Source: Pseudaeromonas sp038247115 (GTDB lineage: Bacteria; Pseudomonadota; Gammaproteobacteria; Enterobacterales; Aeromonadaceae). From it: a stretch of DNA of 64,000 nucleotides. Positions 42,851 to 50,874 of the stretch are shown here, one piece after another. The translations under genes were made by a program, and so were the position numbers. A model generated the notes under the pieces. That model was not told the origin of the DNA. It was given only the letters and a program-made list of their open reading frames with translations, and did not search any database. Within the stretch, counting starts at the first letter, position 1, and the number at the start of each line of letters is the position of its first letter. The stretch is taken from positions 1-64,000 of the forward strand of contig JBBRVG010000004.1 of assembly GCA_038247115.1 (NCBI GenBank), in the 5' to 3' direction.

Positions 42851-43524
42851 CCCTTCACCTCCTGAGCCATGGCAACGGCCGGAAACAGCACGTTATTTTC
42901 CAGATGGATATGGGCCATCAGATCTTCCCGCAGCTGGTTGAGACCGGTATAGAGGGCGCGCCAGGTGACACAGGCAAAGGGCGGTGGCGTGATGTGATCG
43001 GTGAGTCGCTCCATGGTTTGCAGGTTGTCACCGTGTTCCTCGTGTTCGAGTTGCATGACCTGGATCGGGCCTGCAGCGACGGCATACTGCCCGGCCTGCA
43101 GCAGCGGGAAGAGGATCTGCTCCTCTTTTTGCGTATGCTGCTCCAGCTCGTCCAGCATCAGGGCCAAGTGGCTGGATAACCCCTTGGGGCAGTCCTGACG
43201 CTCACCATGGACATGCTCGACCCGCTTGGCCAGCCTGATCAGCTCCGGCAACTGGATGCGGTGGATGGCATGGTAACGCGTGAGAATATGCTCGATCAGC
43301 TCGCCGATGCCGCTCTCGCGCCAGTCCTGTTCGTCGGCCGGTTGTTGTGCCACCGCCGCCAGATCGGCACAGATCTGCTCACCACTGAACGCGCGGCCGA
43401 CAATGGCCTCGCCCAGCTTCACCTTGCCACCGCAGCAGAAGTCGAGTTTGTAGTGGTGGAAAACCCGGGTGGCACCCGGGATATCGCAGGCCAGTTCGGC
43501 CAGTGTGTGTTCCAGATAATTCAT
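42847..43524 (-). CDS. ytfE: Iron-sulfur cluster repair di-iron protein (RIC, YtfE/ScdA)
   Basis: 225 residues from ATG 43524 (GGAG 11 bp upstream). N-terminal ScdA_N (DIPGATRVFHHYKLDFCCGGK) and a hemerythrin-like four-helix domain with His/Glu iron ligands (YHAIHRIQLPEL, LEQHTQKEEQILFPLL, LEHEEHGDNL, HIHLENNVLFP). It repairs Fe-S clusters damaged by NO. It is first gene of the operon with hmp and divergent from norR; a sigma-54 promoter lies 44-59 bp upstream. Confidence 0.95.
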   Translation of the reverse strand: MNYLEHTLAELACDIPGATRVFHHYKLDFCCGGKVKLGEAIVGRAFSGEQICADLAAVAQQPADEQDWRESGIGELIEHILTRYHAIHRIQLPELIRLAKRVEHVHGERQDCPKGLSSHLALMLDELEQHTQKEEQILFPLLQAGQYAVAAGPIQVMQLEHEEHGDNLQTMERLTDHITPPPFACVTWRALYTGLNQLREDLMAHIHLENNVLFPAVAMAQEVKG

Positions 43525-43567
43525 CGCTCTACTCCATAATCGCAATCAGGGATCTTGTCTCTGGAAT

Positions 43568-43583
43568 TGCACGGAGCATGCCA
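43568..43583 (-). promoter_or_regulatory. Sigma-54 promoter of ric-hmp
   Basis: Minus-strand TGGCATGCTCCGTGCA matches TGGCACG-N4-TTGCA with the invariant GG-N10-GC. It is placed 44-59 bp before the ric start. An ATAATAA-N5-TTATTAT repeat (43599-43617) between it and the NorR boxes could favour bending. Confidence 0.88.
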
Positions 43584-43624
43584 CATCGCAACAGCATGAT
43601 AATAAAAAAATTATTATTTAACAT

Positions 43625-43637
43625 GGTGAATTTAACC
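43625..43637. promoter_or_regulatory. NorR box 1
   Basis: GGTGAATTTAACC, GGT-N7-ACC, core GT-N7-AC as in known NorR enhancer sites. Confidence 0.88.
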
Positions 43638-43649
43638 CTTCGGTGATAG

Positions 43650-43662
43650 GGTAAATAAAACC
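43650..43662. promoter_or_regulatory. NorR box 2
   Basis: GGTAAATAAAACC, GGT-N7-ACC; centre 25 bp from box 1. Confidence 0.88.
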
Positions 43663-43668
43663 ATTCAA

Positions 43669-43681
43669 GGTAATTTCAACC
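43669..43681. promoter_or_regulatory. NorR box 3, abutting the norR start
   Basis: GGTAATTTCAACC, GGT-N7-ACC; ends one base before the norR ATG, so NorR binding should also limit its own expression. Confidence 0.85.
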
Positions 43682-45220
43682 ATGATTGACCCACTCGTGA
43701 TCCAGGATCTGGGCACCGAATATCCTCGCGGGGTGCGTGAAGAGCGTCTGGTGACCGCCATCTGCCAGTTCTTTGCTTGCGATGCGGTCGGCCTGTTGAA
43801 GCTGCAGGGCGATTATCTGTGCCCGGTGGCGGTGGCCGGACTGGCCCATGAAACCCTGGGACGCCGCTTCAGCATCAGCCAGCACCCGCGCCTGGCCGCC
43901 ATCCTCGCCCAACGCGATGCGGTGCACTTTGCCCCCGACAGCCCACTGGCGGATCCCTACGATGGCCTGCTGGAGTCGCGGCAGGGGGAGCCCTTGCCGG
44001 TCCACGACTGCATGGGGATCAGCCTCTATCTGGATGGGCAATGCTGGGGCGTGCTGACCCTCGACTCGCTGGCGGGTGGCCCCTTGGCTCCCGGGCTCGA
44101 TAGCCAACTTAGCGATCTGGCCCGAGCCTGCGAGGCGGTGATCCGCATGGGACGACTGGAGGAGGAGGTTCTGGCGCTGCGTCTGGGTCATCGCTCGCCC
44201 GATGTGCCGCTCGCCCCGGTGGAGGGTCACGAGGAGCGGGAGCTGATCGGCCGCAGCCCCGTGCTGCTCAAGCTGCTCCATGAGCTGGATATAGTCGCCG
44301 ATTCCGATCTGCCGGTGCTGCTGCTGGGGGAAACCGGGGTCGGCAAGGAGCTGCTGGCCCGTCGCATCCAGCGTCACTCGGCGCGCGCCCAGGCGCCGAT
44401 GATCCATGTCAACTGCGCCGCCTTACCGGAATCCCTGGCCGAGAGCGAACTGTTTGGCCATGTCAAAGGGGCCTTCTCCGGCGCGGTCCGCGATCGGGCG
44501 GGGCGTTTCGAAGCGGCCCACGGCGGTATTTTGTTCCTCGATGAGGTGGGCGAATTGCCCCTGGTGGTGCAGGCCAAACTGCTGCGCGCCCTGCAAAATG
44601 GCGAGATACAGCGCCTGGGATCGGATACGCCACGCCAGGTCGATGTGCGCATCATTGCCGCCACCAACCGGGATCTGGCGGCCCAGGTGCGCAATGGTCA
44701 GTTCCGCGCCGATCTATACCACCGCCTCTCGGTCTATCCGGTGCCGATCCCGCCGTTGCGGGAGCGGGGCGACGATATTCTGCTGCTGGCCGGCTACTTC
44801 CTCGAGCTGAATCGTACCCGGCTCGGTTTTCGCAGCCTGCGCCTCTCCGCCCTCACCGAACAGGCGCTGTGCAGCTACCGCTGGCCCGGCAATATCCGCG
44901 AATTGGAGCATGTCATCAGCCGCGCCGCGTTGCGGGCAGTCAGTCATGGGGCCCGGCGCAGCGATATGGTGACGCTGGAGCCAGCCCACCTGGATCTGGA
45001 TATCGCCCTGCCGGTGCAGGGCAACAGTGCGCCGCCAGTCTCAACCACAGGCGACGAGGTATCGCTGCAACCGCTCAAGTTGGCGGTGGAGAGTTATCAG
45101 CGCCAGCTGATCCGCCACAGCCTGGATCTCTGCGAGCACAACTGGGCCGAGGTGGCTCGCCGTCTGGAACTGGACCCCAGCAACTTGCACAAGTTGGCCA
45201 AGCGGCTGGGGTTGAAATGA
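43682..45220 (+). CDS. norR: NO-responsive sigma-54 activator
   Basis: 512 residues. N-terminal GAF domain (1-~160) with non-heme-iron region HPRL (Arg70) and DPYDGL (Asp91, Asp94). AAA+ domain (~185-420): Walker A GETGVGKE, ELFGHVKGAFSGA, Walker B GGILFLDE, R-finger region YRWPGNIREL. C-terminal Fis-type HTH (NWAEVARRLELDPSNLHKLA). The usual GAFTGA loop reads GAFSGA. It activates the divergent ric-hmp promoter via three GGT-N7-ACC boxes. No good Shine-Dalgarno is evident because box 3 occupies that region. Confidence 0.95.
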   Translation: MIDPLVIQDLGTEYPRGVREERLVTAICQFFACDAVGLLKLQGDYLCPVAVAGLAHETLGRRFSISQHPRLAAILAQRDAVHFAPDSPLADPYDGLLESRQGEPLPVHDCMGISLYLDGQCWGVLTLDSLAGGPLAPGLDSQLSDLARACEAVIRMGRLEEEVLALRLGHRSPDVPLAPVEGHEERELIGRSPVLLKLLHELDIVADSDLPVLLLGETGVGKELLARRIQRHSARAQAPMIHVNCAALPESLAESELFGHVKGAFSGAVRDRAGRFEAAHGGILFLDEVGELPLVVQAKLLRALQNGEIQRLGSDTPRQVDVRIIAATNRDLAAQVRNGQFRADLYHRLSVYPVPIPPLRERGDDILLLAGYFLELNRTRLGFRSLRLSALTEQALCSYRWPGNIRELEHVISRAALRAVSHGARRSDMVTLEPAHLDLDIALPVQGNSAPPVSTTGDEVSLQPLKLAVESYQRQLIRHSLDLCEHNWAEVARRLELDPSNLHKLAKRLGLK

Positions 45221-45286
45221 GAGCTGTGGCCCGCCAGGAGTCCTATGCTACCGTGGTAACCATGCATGCCGAGGTTGCGACAAACC

Positions 45287-45973
45287 ATGAATAACCCCTT
45301 GATTTGGCTGGTGGAAGATGAAGCCAGCATCGCCGATACCCTGATCTACAGCCTGGAGACGGAAGGCTTTACCGTGCGCTGGTTTGATTTGGGATTGCCG
45401 GTGCTGGCAGCCTTAGAGTCCGAGCAACCGGCGTTTCTGATCCTGGATGTCGGCCTGCCGGATATCGGCGGCTTCGAGCTCTGTCGGCGCATTCGGGCCG
45501 AGCACGATCTGCCGCTGCTGTTCCTGACCGCCCGCAGTGAAGAGATCGACCGCCTGCTGGGGCTGGAGATGGGGGCCGATGATTACGTCGCCAAGCCATT
45601 CTCCCCCCGCGAGGTCTGTGCCCGGGTGCGTACCATCTTGCGCCGCGTGCGGCCTGCCACCCCGGCACCGACAGAAAAACCGCGCGGCCTGCAGCTGGAT
45701 GAGGCGCGCGCCAGTATCCAGTTTCAAGGCCAGCCACTGAGCCTGACGCGCTACGAATACCTGCTGCTCAAGACCCTGATCCAGCATCCGGGGCGGGTCT
45801 ATTCCCGCAGCCAGCTGCTGGATCTGGTCTGGGCCCATGGCGAAGAGAGTCTGGAGCGCACCGTCGATACCCATATCAAGACCTTGCGCGCCAAATTGCG
45901 CGACATCGACGCCGACGCCAACCCGATCCTCACCCATCGCGGCCTCGGTTACAGCCTGAGCGAGCCGGGCTGA
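45287..45973 (+). CDS. creB: Response regulator CreB (BlrA)
   Basis: 228 residues from ATG 45287 (an in-frame ATG at 45266 lacks support). Receiver domain with acidic pair (LVEDEAS), phospho-Asp54 (LILDVGLPD) and Lys103 (AKPF); OmpR-type winged helix (SLTRYEYLLLKTLIQHPGRV...ERTVDTHIKTLRAKL). It partners with CreC. In Aeromonas this pair is called BlrAB and controls beta-lactamases and creD, binding TTCAC-N6-TTCAC. It starts 66 bp after norR. Confidence 0.93.
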   Translation: MNNPLIWLVEDEASIADTLIYSLETEGFTVRWFDLGLPVLAALESEQPAFLILDVGLPDIGGFELCRRIRAEHDLPLLFLTARSEEIDRLLGLEMGADDYVAKPFSPREVCARVRTILRRVRPATPAPTEKPRGLQLDEARASIQFQGQPLSLTRYEYLLLKTLIQHPGRVYSRSQLLDLVWAHGEESLERTVDTHIKTLRAKLRDIDADANPILTHRGLGYSLSEPG

Positions 45974-46004
45974 TGGTGCGCCTTATCGCCAAAGGGAGTT
46001 CAGG

Positions 46005-47450
46005 ATGCGCCTGAGTTTACGTCTGTTGTTGGGATTCTTCGTGCTGGTGGCGGTGGCCTCCTGGTTTGTGCTGAATATCTTTCTGCAGGAGGTTAAACCC
46101 GGGGTGCGACGCGCCACCGAAGGCACCCTGATCGACACGGCACAGCTGCTGGCGCAACTCACCACCGCCGATCTGGCGGAGCGACCTCTTACCGCCGAGA
46201 CGCTCGCTCATAGTGCTCTGGGGCGCGCTGTGGCCACCCTCAATCAGCAACCCATAGGCGCACGCATCGACGGCATCCGCAAGGACAGGGTCGAATACCG
46301 GCTCTATGTCACCGACTTGCACGGCAAGGTGGTGTTTGACTCCAGCGGCCGGGATCTGGGTGCCGATTACTCGCGCTGGAACGATGTCTATCTCACCCTG
46401 CAGGGGCGCTATGGTGCCCGCAGCAGTCGCGACATTCCCGGCGATCCCGACAGCTCTGTGATGTACGTCGCCGCGCCCTTGCTGGATAACGGCCGGATCC
46501 GCGGCGTGCTGACCGTCGGCAAACCCAATCGCACCATGGATCCTGTGATTGCCCGCAGCGAGAACAAGATCCAGCTGGCCGCCTTCCTGTTGCTGGGCAT
46601 AGCCCTGCTGGCCGGTGGCGGCATGGTGTGGTGGCTGAATCGCTCGCTGCGACGGCTGGAGAATTACGCCGCCGCCGTCAGTCGCGGCGAGCCAGTCGCC
46701 CTGCCCCGGCTGAACAGTCCGGAGCTGACCCGACTCGGCCAGGCGCTGGAGTCGATGCGCCGCAAACTCGAAGGCAAGGCCTATGTCGAGCAGTATGTGC
46801 ACAGTCTGACCCATGAGCTGAAGAGCCCGTTGTCGGCGTTACGCGGTGCCGCCGAACTGCTGCAGGAGTCACCACCCGAGCCGGTCGCCCAACGCTTTCT
46901 GCTCTCCATCCGCGAGCAGGCCGAACGCATGCAACGGCTGATCGACAAGATGCTGGAGCTGGCCAGTCTGGAATCCAGACCCCAGCTGGAGAAGCAGCCC
47001 GTAGAGCTGGATTTGCTGATCGGCCAGCAAATTGCCCTGTTGCAACCCCATGCCGAGCGGCGACAGATCCAGCTGCACTCGAACCTCCAGGCAGCCAAGC
47101 TTCCCGCCGATGCCCTGCTGTTGGGTCAGGCCATCGCCAATCTGCTGGATAATGCCATCGACTTCTCCCCGGCTGGGGGTCAGATCGAGCTGCAGGGCAC
47201 TATTCTGACAAGCGGTGACTACCAGCTGAGCATTGTGGATCAAGGGCCGGGCATTCCCGACTATGCCCAGGAGCGGCTGTTCGAGCGCTTCTACTCCCTG
47301 CCCCGCCCGCACCGCGGCAAGAGCACCGGCCTGGGCCTGAGCTTCGTGCGCGAGGTGGTCGAGCGGCATCAGGGCAGCATAGCGTTGCACAATCGCCCCG
47401 ATGGCCAGAGCGGTGCCTGCGCCGAGCTGAGATTGCCCATCGGCGGCTAG
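46005..47450 (+). CDS. creC: Sensor histidine kinase CreC (BlrB)
   Basis: 481 residues (E. coli CreC 474). N-terminal membrane segment (5-27), periplasmic sensor (~28-185), second segment (IQLAAFLLLGIALLAGGGMVWWL), HAMP, then phospho-acceptor His in SLTHELKSPLSALRG and ATPase boxes NLLDNAIDFSP (N), DQGPGIP (G1) and GLGLSFVREV (G2). It phosphorylates CreB. 31 bp after creB with GGAG near the ATG. Confidence 0.95.
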   Translation: MRLSLRLLLGFFVLVAVASWFVLNIFLQEVKPGVRRATEGTLIDTAQLLAQLTTADLAERPLTAETLAHSALGRAVATLNQQPIGARIDGIRKDRVEYRLYVTDLHGKVVFDSSGRDLGADYSRWNDVYLTLQGRYGARSSRDIPGDPDSSVMYVAAPLLDNGRIRGVLTVGKPNRTMDPVIARSENKIQLAAFLLLGIALLAGGGMVWWLNRSLRRLENYAAAVSRGEPVALPRLNSPELTRLGQALESMRRKLEGKAYVEQYVHSLTHELKSPLSALRGAAELLQESPPEPVAQRFLLSIREQAERMQRLIDKMLELASLESRPQLEKQPVELDLLIGQQIALLQPHAERRQIQLHSNLQAAKLPADALLLGQAIANLLDNAIDFSPAGGQIELQGTILTSGDYQLSIVDQGPGIPDYAQERLFERFYSLPRPHRGKSTGLGLSFVREVVERHQGSIALHNRPDGQSGACAELRLPIGG

Positions 47451-47475
47451 CCATCCCCGCAAAAAATTTCACCAC

Positions 47476-47491
47476 TTCACCCAGACTTCAC
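47476..47491 (+). promoter_or_regulatory. cre-tag (CreB binding site) upstream of creD
   Basis: TTCAC-CCAGAC-TTCAC matches TTCAC-N6-TTCAC exactly, 67 bp before the creD ATG. An extra TTCAC at 47468-47472 precedes it. Confidence 0.9.
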
Positions 47492-47558
47492 ACAGCCTCA
47501 TCAAGCCCCCACACAGGGGGCTCAGACTCTCCTGGTCAATCATCCAGGAGGGATCACC

Positions 47559-48887
47559 ATGTTCAAGTCACTCATCACCCATAAGCTCACCATCTTGCTC
47601 GGCCTGTTCTTGCTGCTGCAGCTGCCCCTGCACTCGGTCTTGTCGTTGAATCACGAACGCCAGGCCTATCGCGCCGAGGCGCTGGAGCAGATCCGCGCCA
47701 GCAGCAGTGGCTCCCAGCGTCTGACCGGCCCGGTTCTGGTCATTCCCTATGAGGAGACCAGCAGCCACTATGTGGAAGAGGAAGGGAAGTACAAGGAGTT
47801 CACCACCAGCAAACAGCAACTGTTGCTGCCGGAGACGCTGGCGGTGGAAGGGGATCTGCAGGTCGAGCCACGCAAGCTGGGCATCTACCAAAGCCAGCTG
47901 TTTCACAGCCAGTTACACCTGAAAGGCCACTTCAACCTGGCGGCGCTCGATGAGTTGAAAAAGGATTCGATCCTGCTGGGTAAACCCTATCTGGCGGTGG
48001 TCATCGCCGATGCCCGCGGCATCCTGCAGGTACCAGCCCTGCAGTGGGGCAAGCAGCATCTGGCGTTTGAACCCGGAGCCCGCTTTGGTAATGCCAGCCA
48101 GGGCATGCATGCTCCCCTGGATCTGGATGCCCTGATGGCCAATCCAGCGGTCGACTTCCAGTTCGAGCTAGCGCTGCAGGGCAGCGATCATTTCGAGCTG
48201 GTACCGGTAGGCGCCAGCAGCTCCCTGAGCCTGACCAGCAACTGGCCGCACCCCAGTTTCATCGGCCAGTTCCTGCCCCGCCAGCATAAAATCGGCGACC
48301 AGGGGTTCGACGCCCAATGGGAAAGCAGCTGGTTTGCCAACAACATGCAGGAGCGTTTCAGCGATGGCCTGGAAGAGGGGATCAACGGCCTGCCCGCATT
48401 TACCGTCAGCCTGATCGAGCCGGTGGACCACTATCAGCAAAACGAACGCGCCATCAAGTATGCCGAGCTGTTTATCGGCCTGACCTTCCTCAGCTTCTTT
48501 CTGTTCGAGCTGTTGAAGCAGCTGCGCCTGCACCCGATCCAGTACGCCCTGGTGAGCATGGCGCAGATCGTCTTCTACCTGGTGCTGCTGGCGTTCTCCG
48601 AGCAGATCGGTTTTTCCCTGGCTTATCTGGCGGCCAGCATCGCCTGTGTCGGATTGCTGGCCTTCTACGCCAGCCACTTGCTCGGCGGATTGAAGCGCGG
48701 ATTTGGCTTTGCCTGTCTGCTGGCACTGCTCTACGCCATTCTGTATGGCTTGATGCAGGCCGAGGATATAGCCCTGCTGCTGGGTAGTGTCCTGCTGTTC
48801 GTGGTGCTGGCGCTGGTGATGATCGTCACCCGCAAGGTAGACTGGTATCAGCTGGGCCGCCGCGCCACAGCCGAGTCGGAGCAATAA
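47559..48887 (+). CDS. creD: Inner-membrane protein CreD
   Basis: 442 residues (E. coli CreD 450). An N-terminal membrane segment, a large periplasmic domain (~30-290: RLTGPVLVIPYEE, LLLPETLAVEGDL, ESSWFANNMQ) and about five to six C-terminal membrane segments from ~305. Known as the main CreBC target; its biochemical role is unclear, with links to envelope integrity and beta-lactam response. AGGAGG precedes the ATG, and a cre-tag lies just upstream. Confidence 0.95.
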   Translation: MFKSLITHKLTILLGLFLLLQLPLHSVLSLNHERQAYRAEALEQIRASSSGSQRLTGPVLVIPYEETSSHYVEEEGKYKEFTTSKQQLLLPETLAVEGDLQVEPRKLGIYQSQLFHSQLHLKGHFNLAALDELKKDSILLGKPYLAVVIADARGILQVPALQWGKQHLAFEPGARFGNASQGMHAPLDLDALMANPAVDFQFELALQGSDHFELVPVGASSSLSLTSNWPHPSFIGQFLPRQHKIGDQGFDAQWESSWFANNMQERFSDGLEEGINGLPAFTVSLIEPVDHYQQNERAIKYAELFIGLTFLSFFLFELLKQLRLHPIQYALVSMAQIVFYLVLLAFSEQIGFSLAYLAASIACVGLLAFYASHLLGGLKRGFGFACLLALLYAILYGLMQAEDIALLLGSVLLFVVLALVMIVTRKVDWYQLGRRATAESEQ

Positions 48888-48907
48888 GGACCTGAGCAAC
48901 CGCAAAC

Positions 48908-48933
48908 AAAACGGCACCCGAGGGTGCCGTTTT
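48908..48933. terminator. Bidirectional terminator between creD and glmU
   Basis: AAAACGGCACC/GGTGCCGTTTT 11-bp stem with CGAG loop; T-runs on both strands serve convergent creD and glmU. Confidence 0.92.
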
Positions 48934-48951
48934 GTATTGCAGCAGGGACGC

Positions 48952-50316
48952 TTATTTCTTGATCTTCACCGGCCGCTGCCAATTGGCAATATGTCGCTGC
49001 GGCACCCGGGTGATGACCAGCTCGTTCTCGCCCACTTCGCGGGTGACCGTGGTACCGGCACCAATAGTCGCCCCCTTGCGCACAATCACAGGGGCCACCA
49101 GCTGGGTGTCGGAGCCGACGAAGACGTGATCCTCGATGATGGTCTTGTGCTTGTTGGCGCCATCGTAGTTGCAGGTGATGGTACCGGCACCGATATTCAC
49201 ATCGGCCCCGATTTCGCTGTCACCCAGATAGCTCAGATGACCCGCCTTGGAGCCGAACCCGAGGGAGGCATTCTTGATCTCGACGAAGTTGCCGACATGA
49301 GCCTCCTCCCCCAGCACTGAGCCGGGACGCAGCCGGGCGAAGGGACCGACCGTGGTGGCGCGCGCCAATTTAGAGGACTCGATCACCGTATAGGGACTGA
49401 TGATGCTGTCATCGGCAATCACGCAATCCTTGAGCACACAGCCGGTGCCGATGCGCACCCGATGCCCAAGCTCCACCGAGCCCTCGATGATGACATTAGT
49501 ATCCAGGATCACATCCTCGCCACAGACCAGGGAGCCGCGCAGATCGAAGCGATCCGGATCCAGCAGGGTCACACCCTCCAGCATCAGGCGATTAGCCGCC
49601 CGACGCTGATAAAAACGCTCCAGAGCCGCCAGTTGCAGGCGATTGTTGGCGCCTTCGGTCTCGGCCGCTTCCGCCGGTTGTGCGGTGGCAATGGCGGCGC
49701 CATCCCGGTGGGCGGCTCCGATCACATCGGTCAAATAGTATTCGCCCTGGGCGTTCTGGCAGGTTAAGCCGGCCAGCCACTGTTTGAGCTTGGCGGCCGG
49801 AGCCACCAGCACGCCAGTATTCACTTCAGTGATGGCCAACTGTTCGACGGAGGCATCCTTCTGTTCGACGATGCCGACCACAGCACCCTGTTCACGCACT
49901 ATGCGACCATAGCCGGTCGGATTGGCCAGGGTGACGGTCAGCAGACCGATCCCGCCCACCGGTTGCACCGCCAGCAACTGTTCCAGCGTTGCGGCCGTGA
50001 TAAGCGGGGTATCGCCATACAGCACCAGCACGCGAGCATCATCCTGGATCGCCGGTGTGGCTTGCGCCACAGCGTGGCCAGTCCCCAACTGCTCGGCCTG
50101 CAACACCCACTGCACCGAGGCATCATCCAGTCGTTGCTGCAACAGTTCACCGCCATGGCCATAGACCAGATGTACCGCCTCGGCACCCAGCTGGTGGGCT
50201 GTGTCGATCACATGGCTGACCATGGGACGTCCGGCAACCGGATGCAGAACCTTAGGCAGGGAGGAGCGCATGCGAGTACCTTTACCCGCGGCGAGAATGA
50301 CAACATGCAGAGACAT
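48952..50316 (-). CDS. glmU: Bifunctional UDP-GlcNAc pyrophosphorylase / GlcN-1-P acetyltransferase
   Basis: 454 residues. N-terminal uridyltransferase (VVILAAGKGTRMRSSLPKVL, LYGDTPLI) and C-terminal left-handed beta-helix acetyltransferase (hexapeptide repeats; GFGSKAGHLSYLGDSEIG, GAGTITCNYDG). It makes UDP-GlcNAc for peptidoglycan and LPS. ATG 50316 with AAGGA was chosen over the in-frame start at 50337. It lies downstream of the atp operon, separated by a terminator. Confidence 0.97.
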   Translation of the reverse strand: MSLHVVILAAGKGTRMRSSLPKVLHPVAGRPMVSHVIDTAHQLGAEAVHLVYGHGGELLQQRLDDASVQWVLQAEQLGTGHAVAQATPAIQDDARVLVLYGDTPLITAATLEQLLAVQPVGGIGLLTVTLANPTGYGRIVREQGAVVGIVEQKDASVEQLAITEVNTGVLVAPAAKLKQWLAGLTCQNAQGEYYLTDVIGAAHRDGAAIATAQPAEAAETEGANNRLQLAALERFYQRRAANRLMLEGVTLLDPDRFDLRGSLVCGEDVILDTNVIIEGSVELGHRVRIGTGCVLKDCVIADDSIISPYTVIESSKLARATTVGPFARLRPGSVLGEEAHVGNFVEIKNASLGFGSKAGHLSYLGDSEIGADVNIGAGTITCNYDGANKHKTIIEDHVFVGSDTQLVAPVIVRKGATIGAGTTVTREVGENELVITRVPQRHIANWQRPVKIKK

Positions 50317-50391
50317 AACAATCCTTTCACACAGCATGGGAACGGCAAAGAATGGCGTCTATTCTAGGTTTTTTTCGTTAAAAAGAGATAA

Positions 50392-50417
50392 AAAAAGCGG
50401 CCCGGAGGCCGCTTTTT
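50392..50417. terminator. Terminator of the atp operon
   Basis: GCGGCC-CGGA-GGCCGC stem flanked by A5 and T5. On the minus strand it ends atpC transcription 14 bp after the stop. Confidence 0.9.
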
Positions 50418-50430
50418 ATGTGCGCAGAGC

Positions 50431-50856
50431 TTAGCGATAGTTTTTGCGGGTGAGTTCCACCACACGCAATTGGGCCATCGCTTTGGCCAATTCTGCAATG
50501 GCCTCCGCGTAGTCCACATCGCCAGACTTGCCGTTGAGTTTCTCTTCGGCAGCCCGTTTGGCTTCCTGAGCCTTGGCTTCATCGATATCCGCAGCGCGGA
50601 TGGCGGTATCCGCCAGAACTGTCACTGCTTCCGGTTGCACTTCCATCATGCCACCCGAGATATACATCACCTCTTCGACACCGTGCAATTTCACCAGACG
50701 CACCAAGCCAGGCTTGATGGACGTCAGGAGCGGCGAGTGACCATGGCGGATGCCCAGTTCCCCTTCCGCACCGGAAACCTGAACCGATTCCACGCGACCG
50801 GAGAACAACATCCCCTCGGCGCTGACCACGTCCAGGTGGAAGGTAATCTCAGCCAT
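50431..50856 (-). CDS. atpC: ATP synthase epsilon subunit
   Basis: 141 residues: N-terminal beta-sandwich (TFHLDVVSAEGMLFSGRVESV, GELGIRHGHSPLLTSIKPG) and C-terminal two-helix regulatory domain (ADIDEAKAQEAKRAAEEKL). Central-stalk subunit that couples and inhibits F1. It is last gene of atpIBEFHAGDC, 18 bp after atpD. Confidence 0.97.
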   Translation of the reverse strand: MAEITFHLDVVSAEGMLFSGRVESVQVSGAEGELGIRHGHSPLLTSIKPGLVRLVKLHGVEEVMYISGGMMEVQPEAVTVLADTAIRAADIDEAKAQEAKRAAEEKLNGKSGDVDYAEAIAELAKAMAQLRVVELTRKNYR

Positions 50857-50874
50857 AGATCCTCCTGCCCCGAA

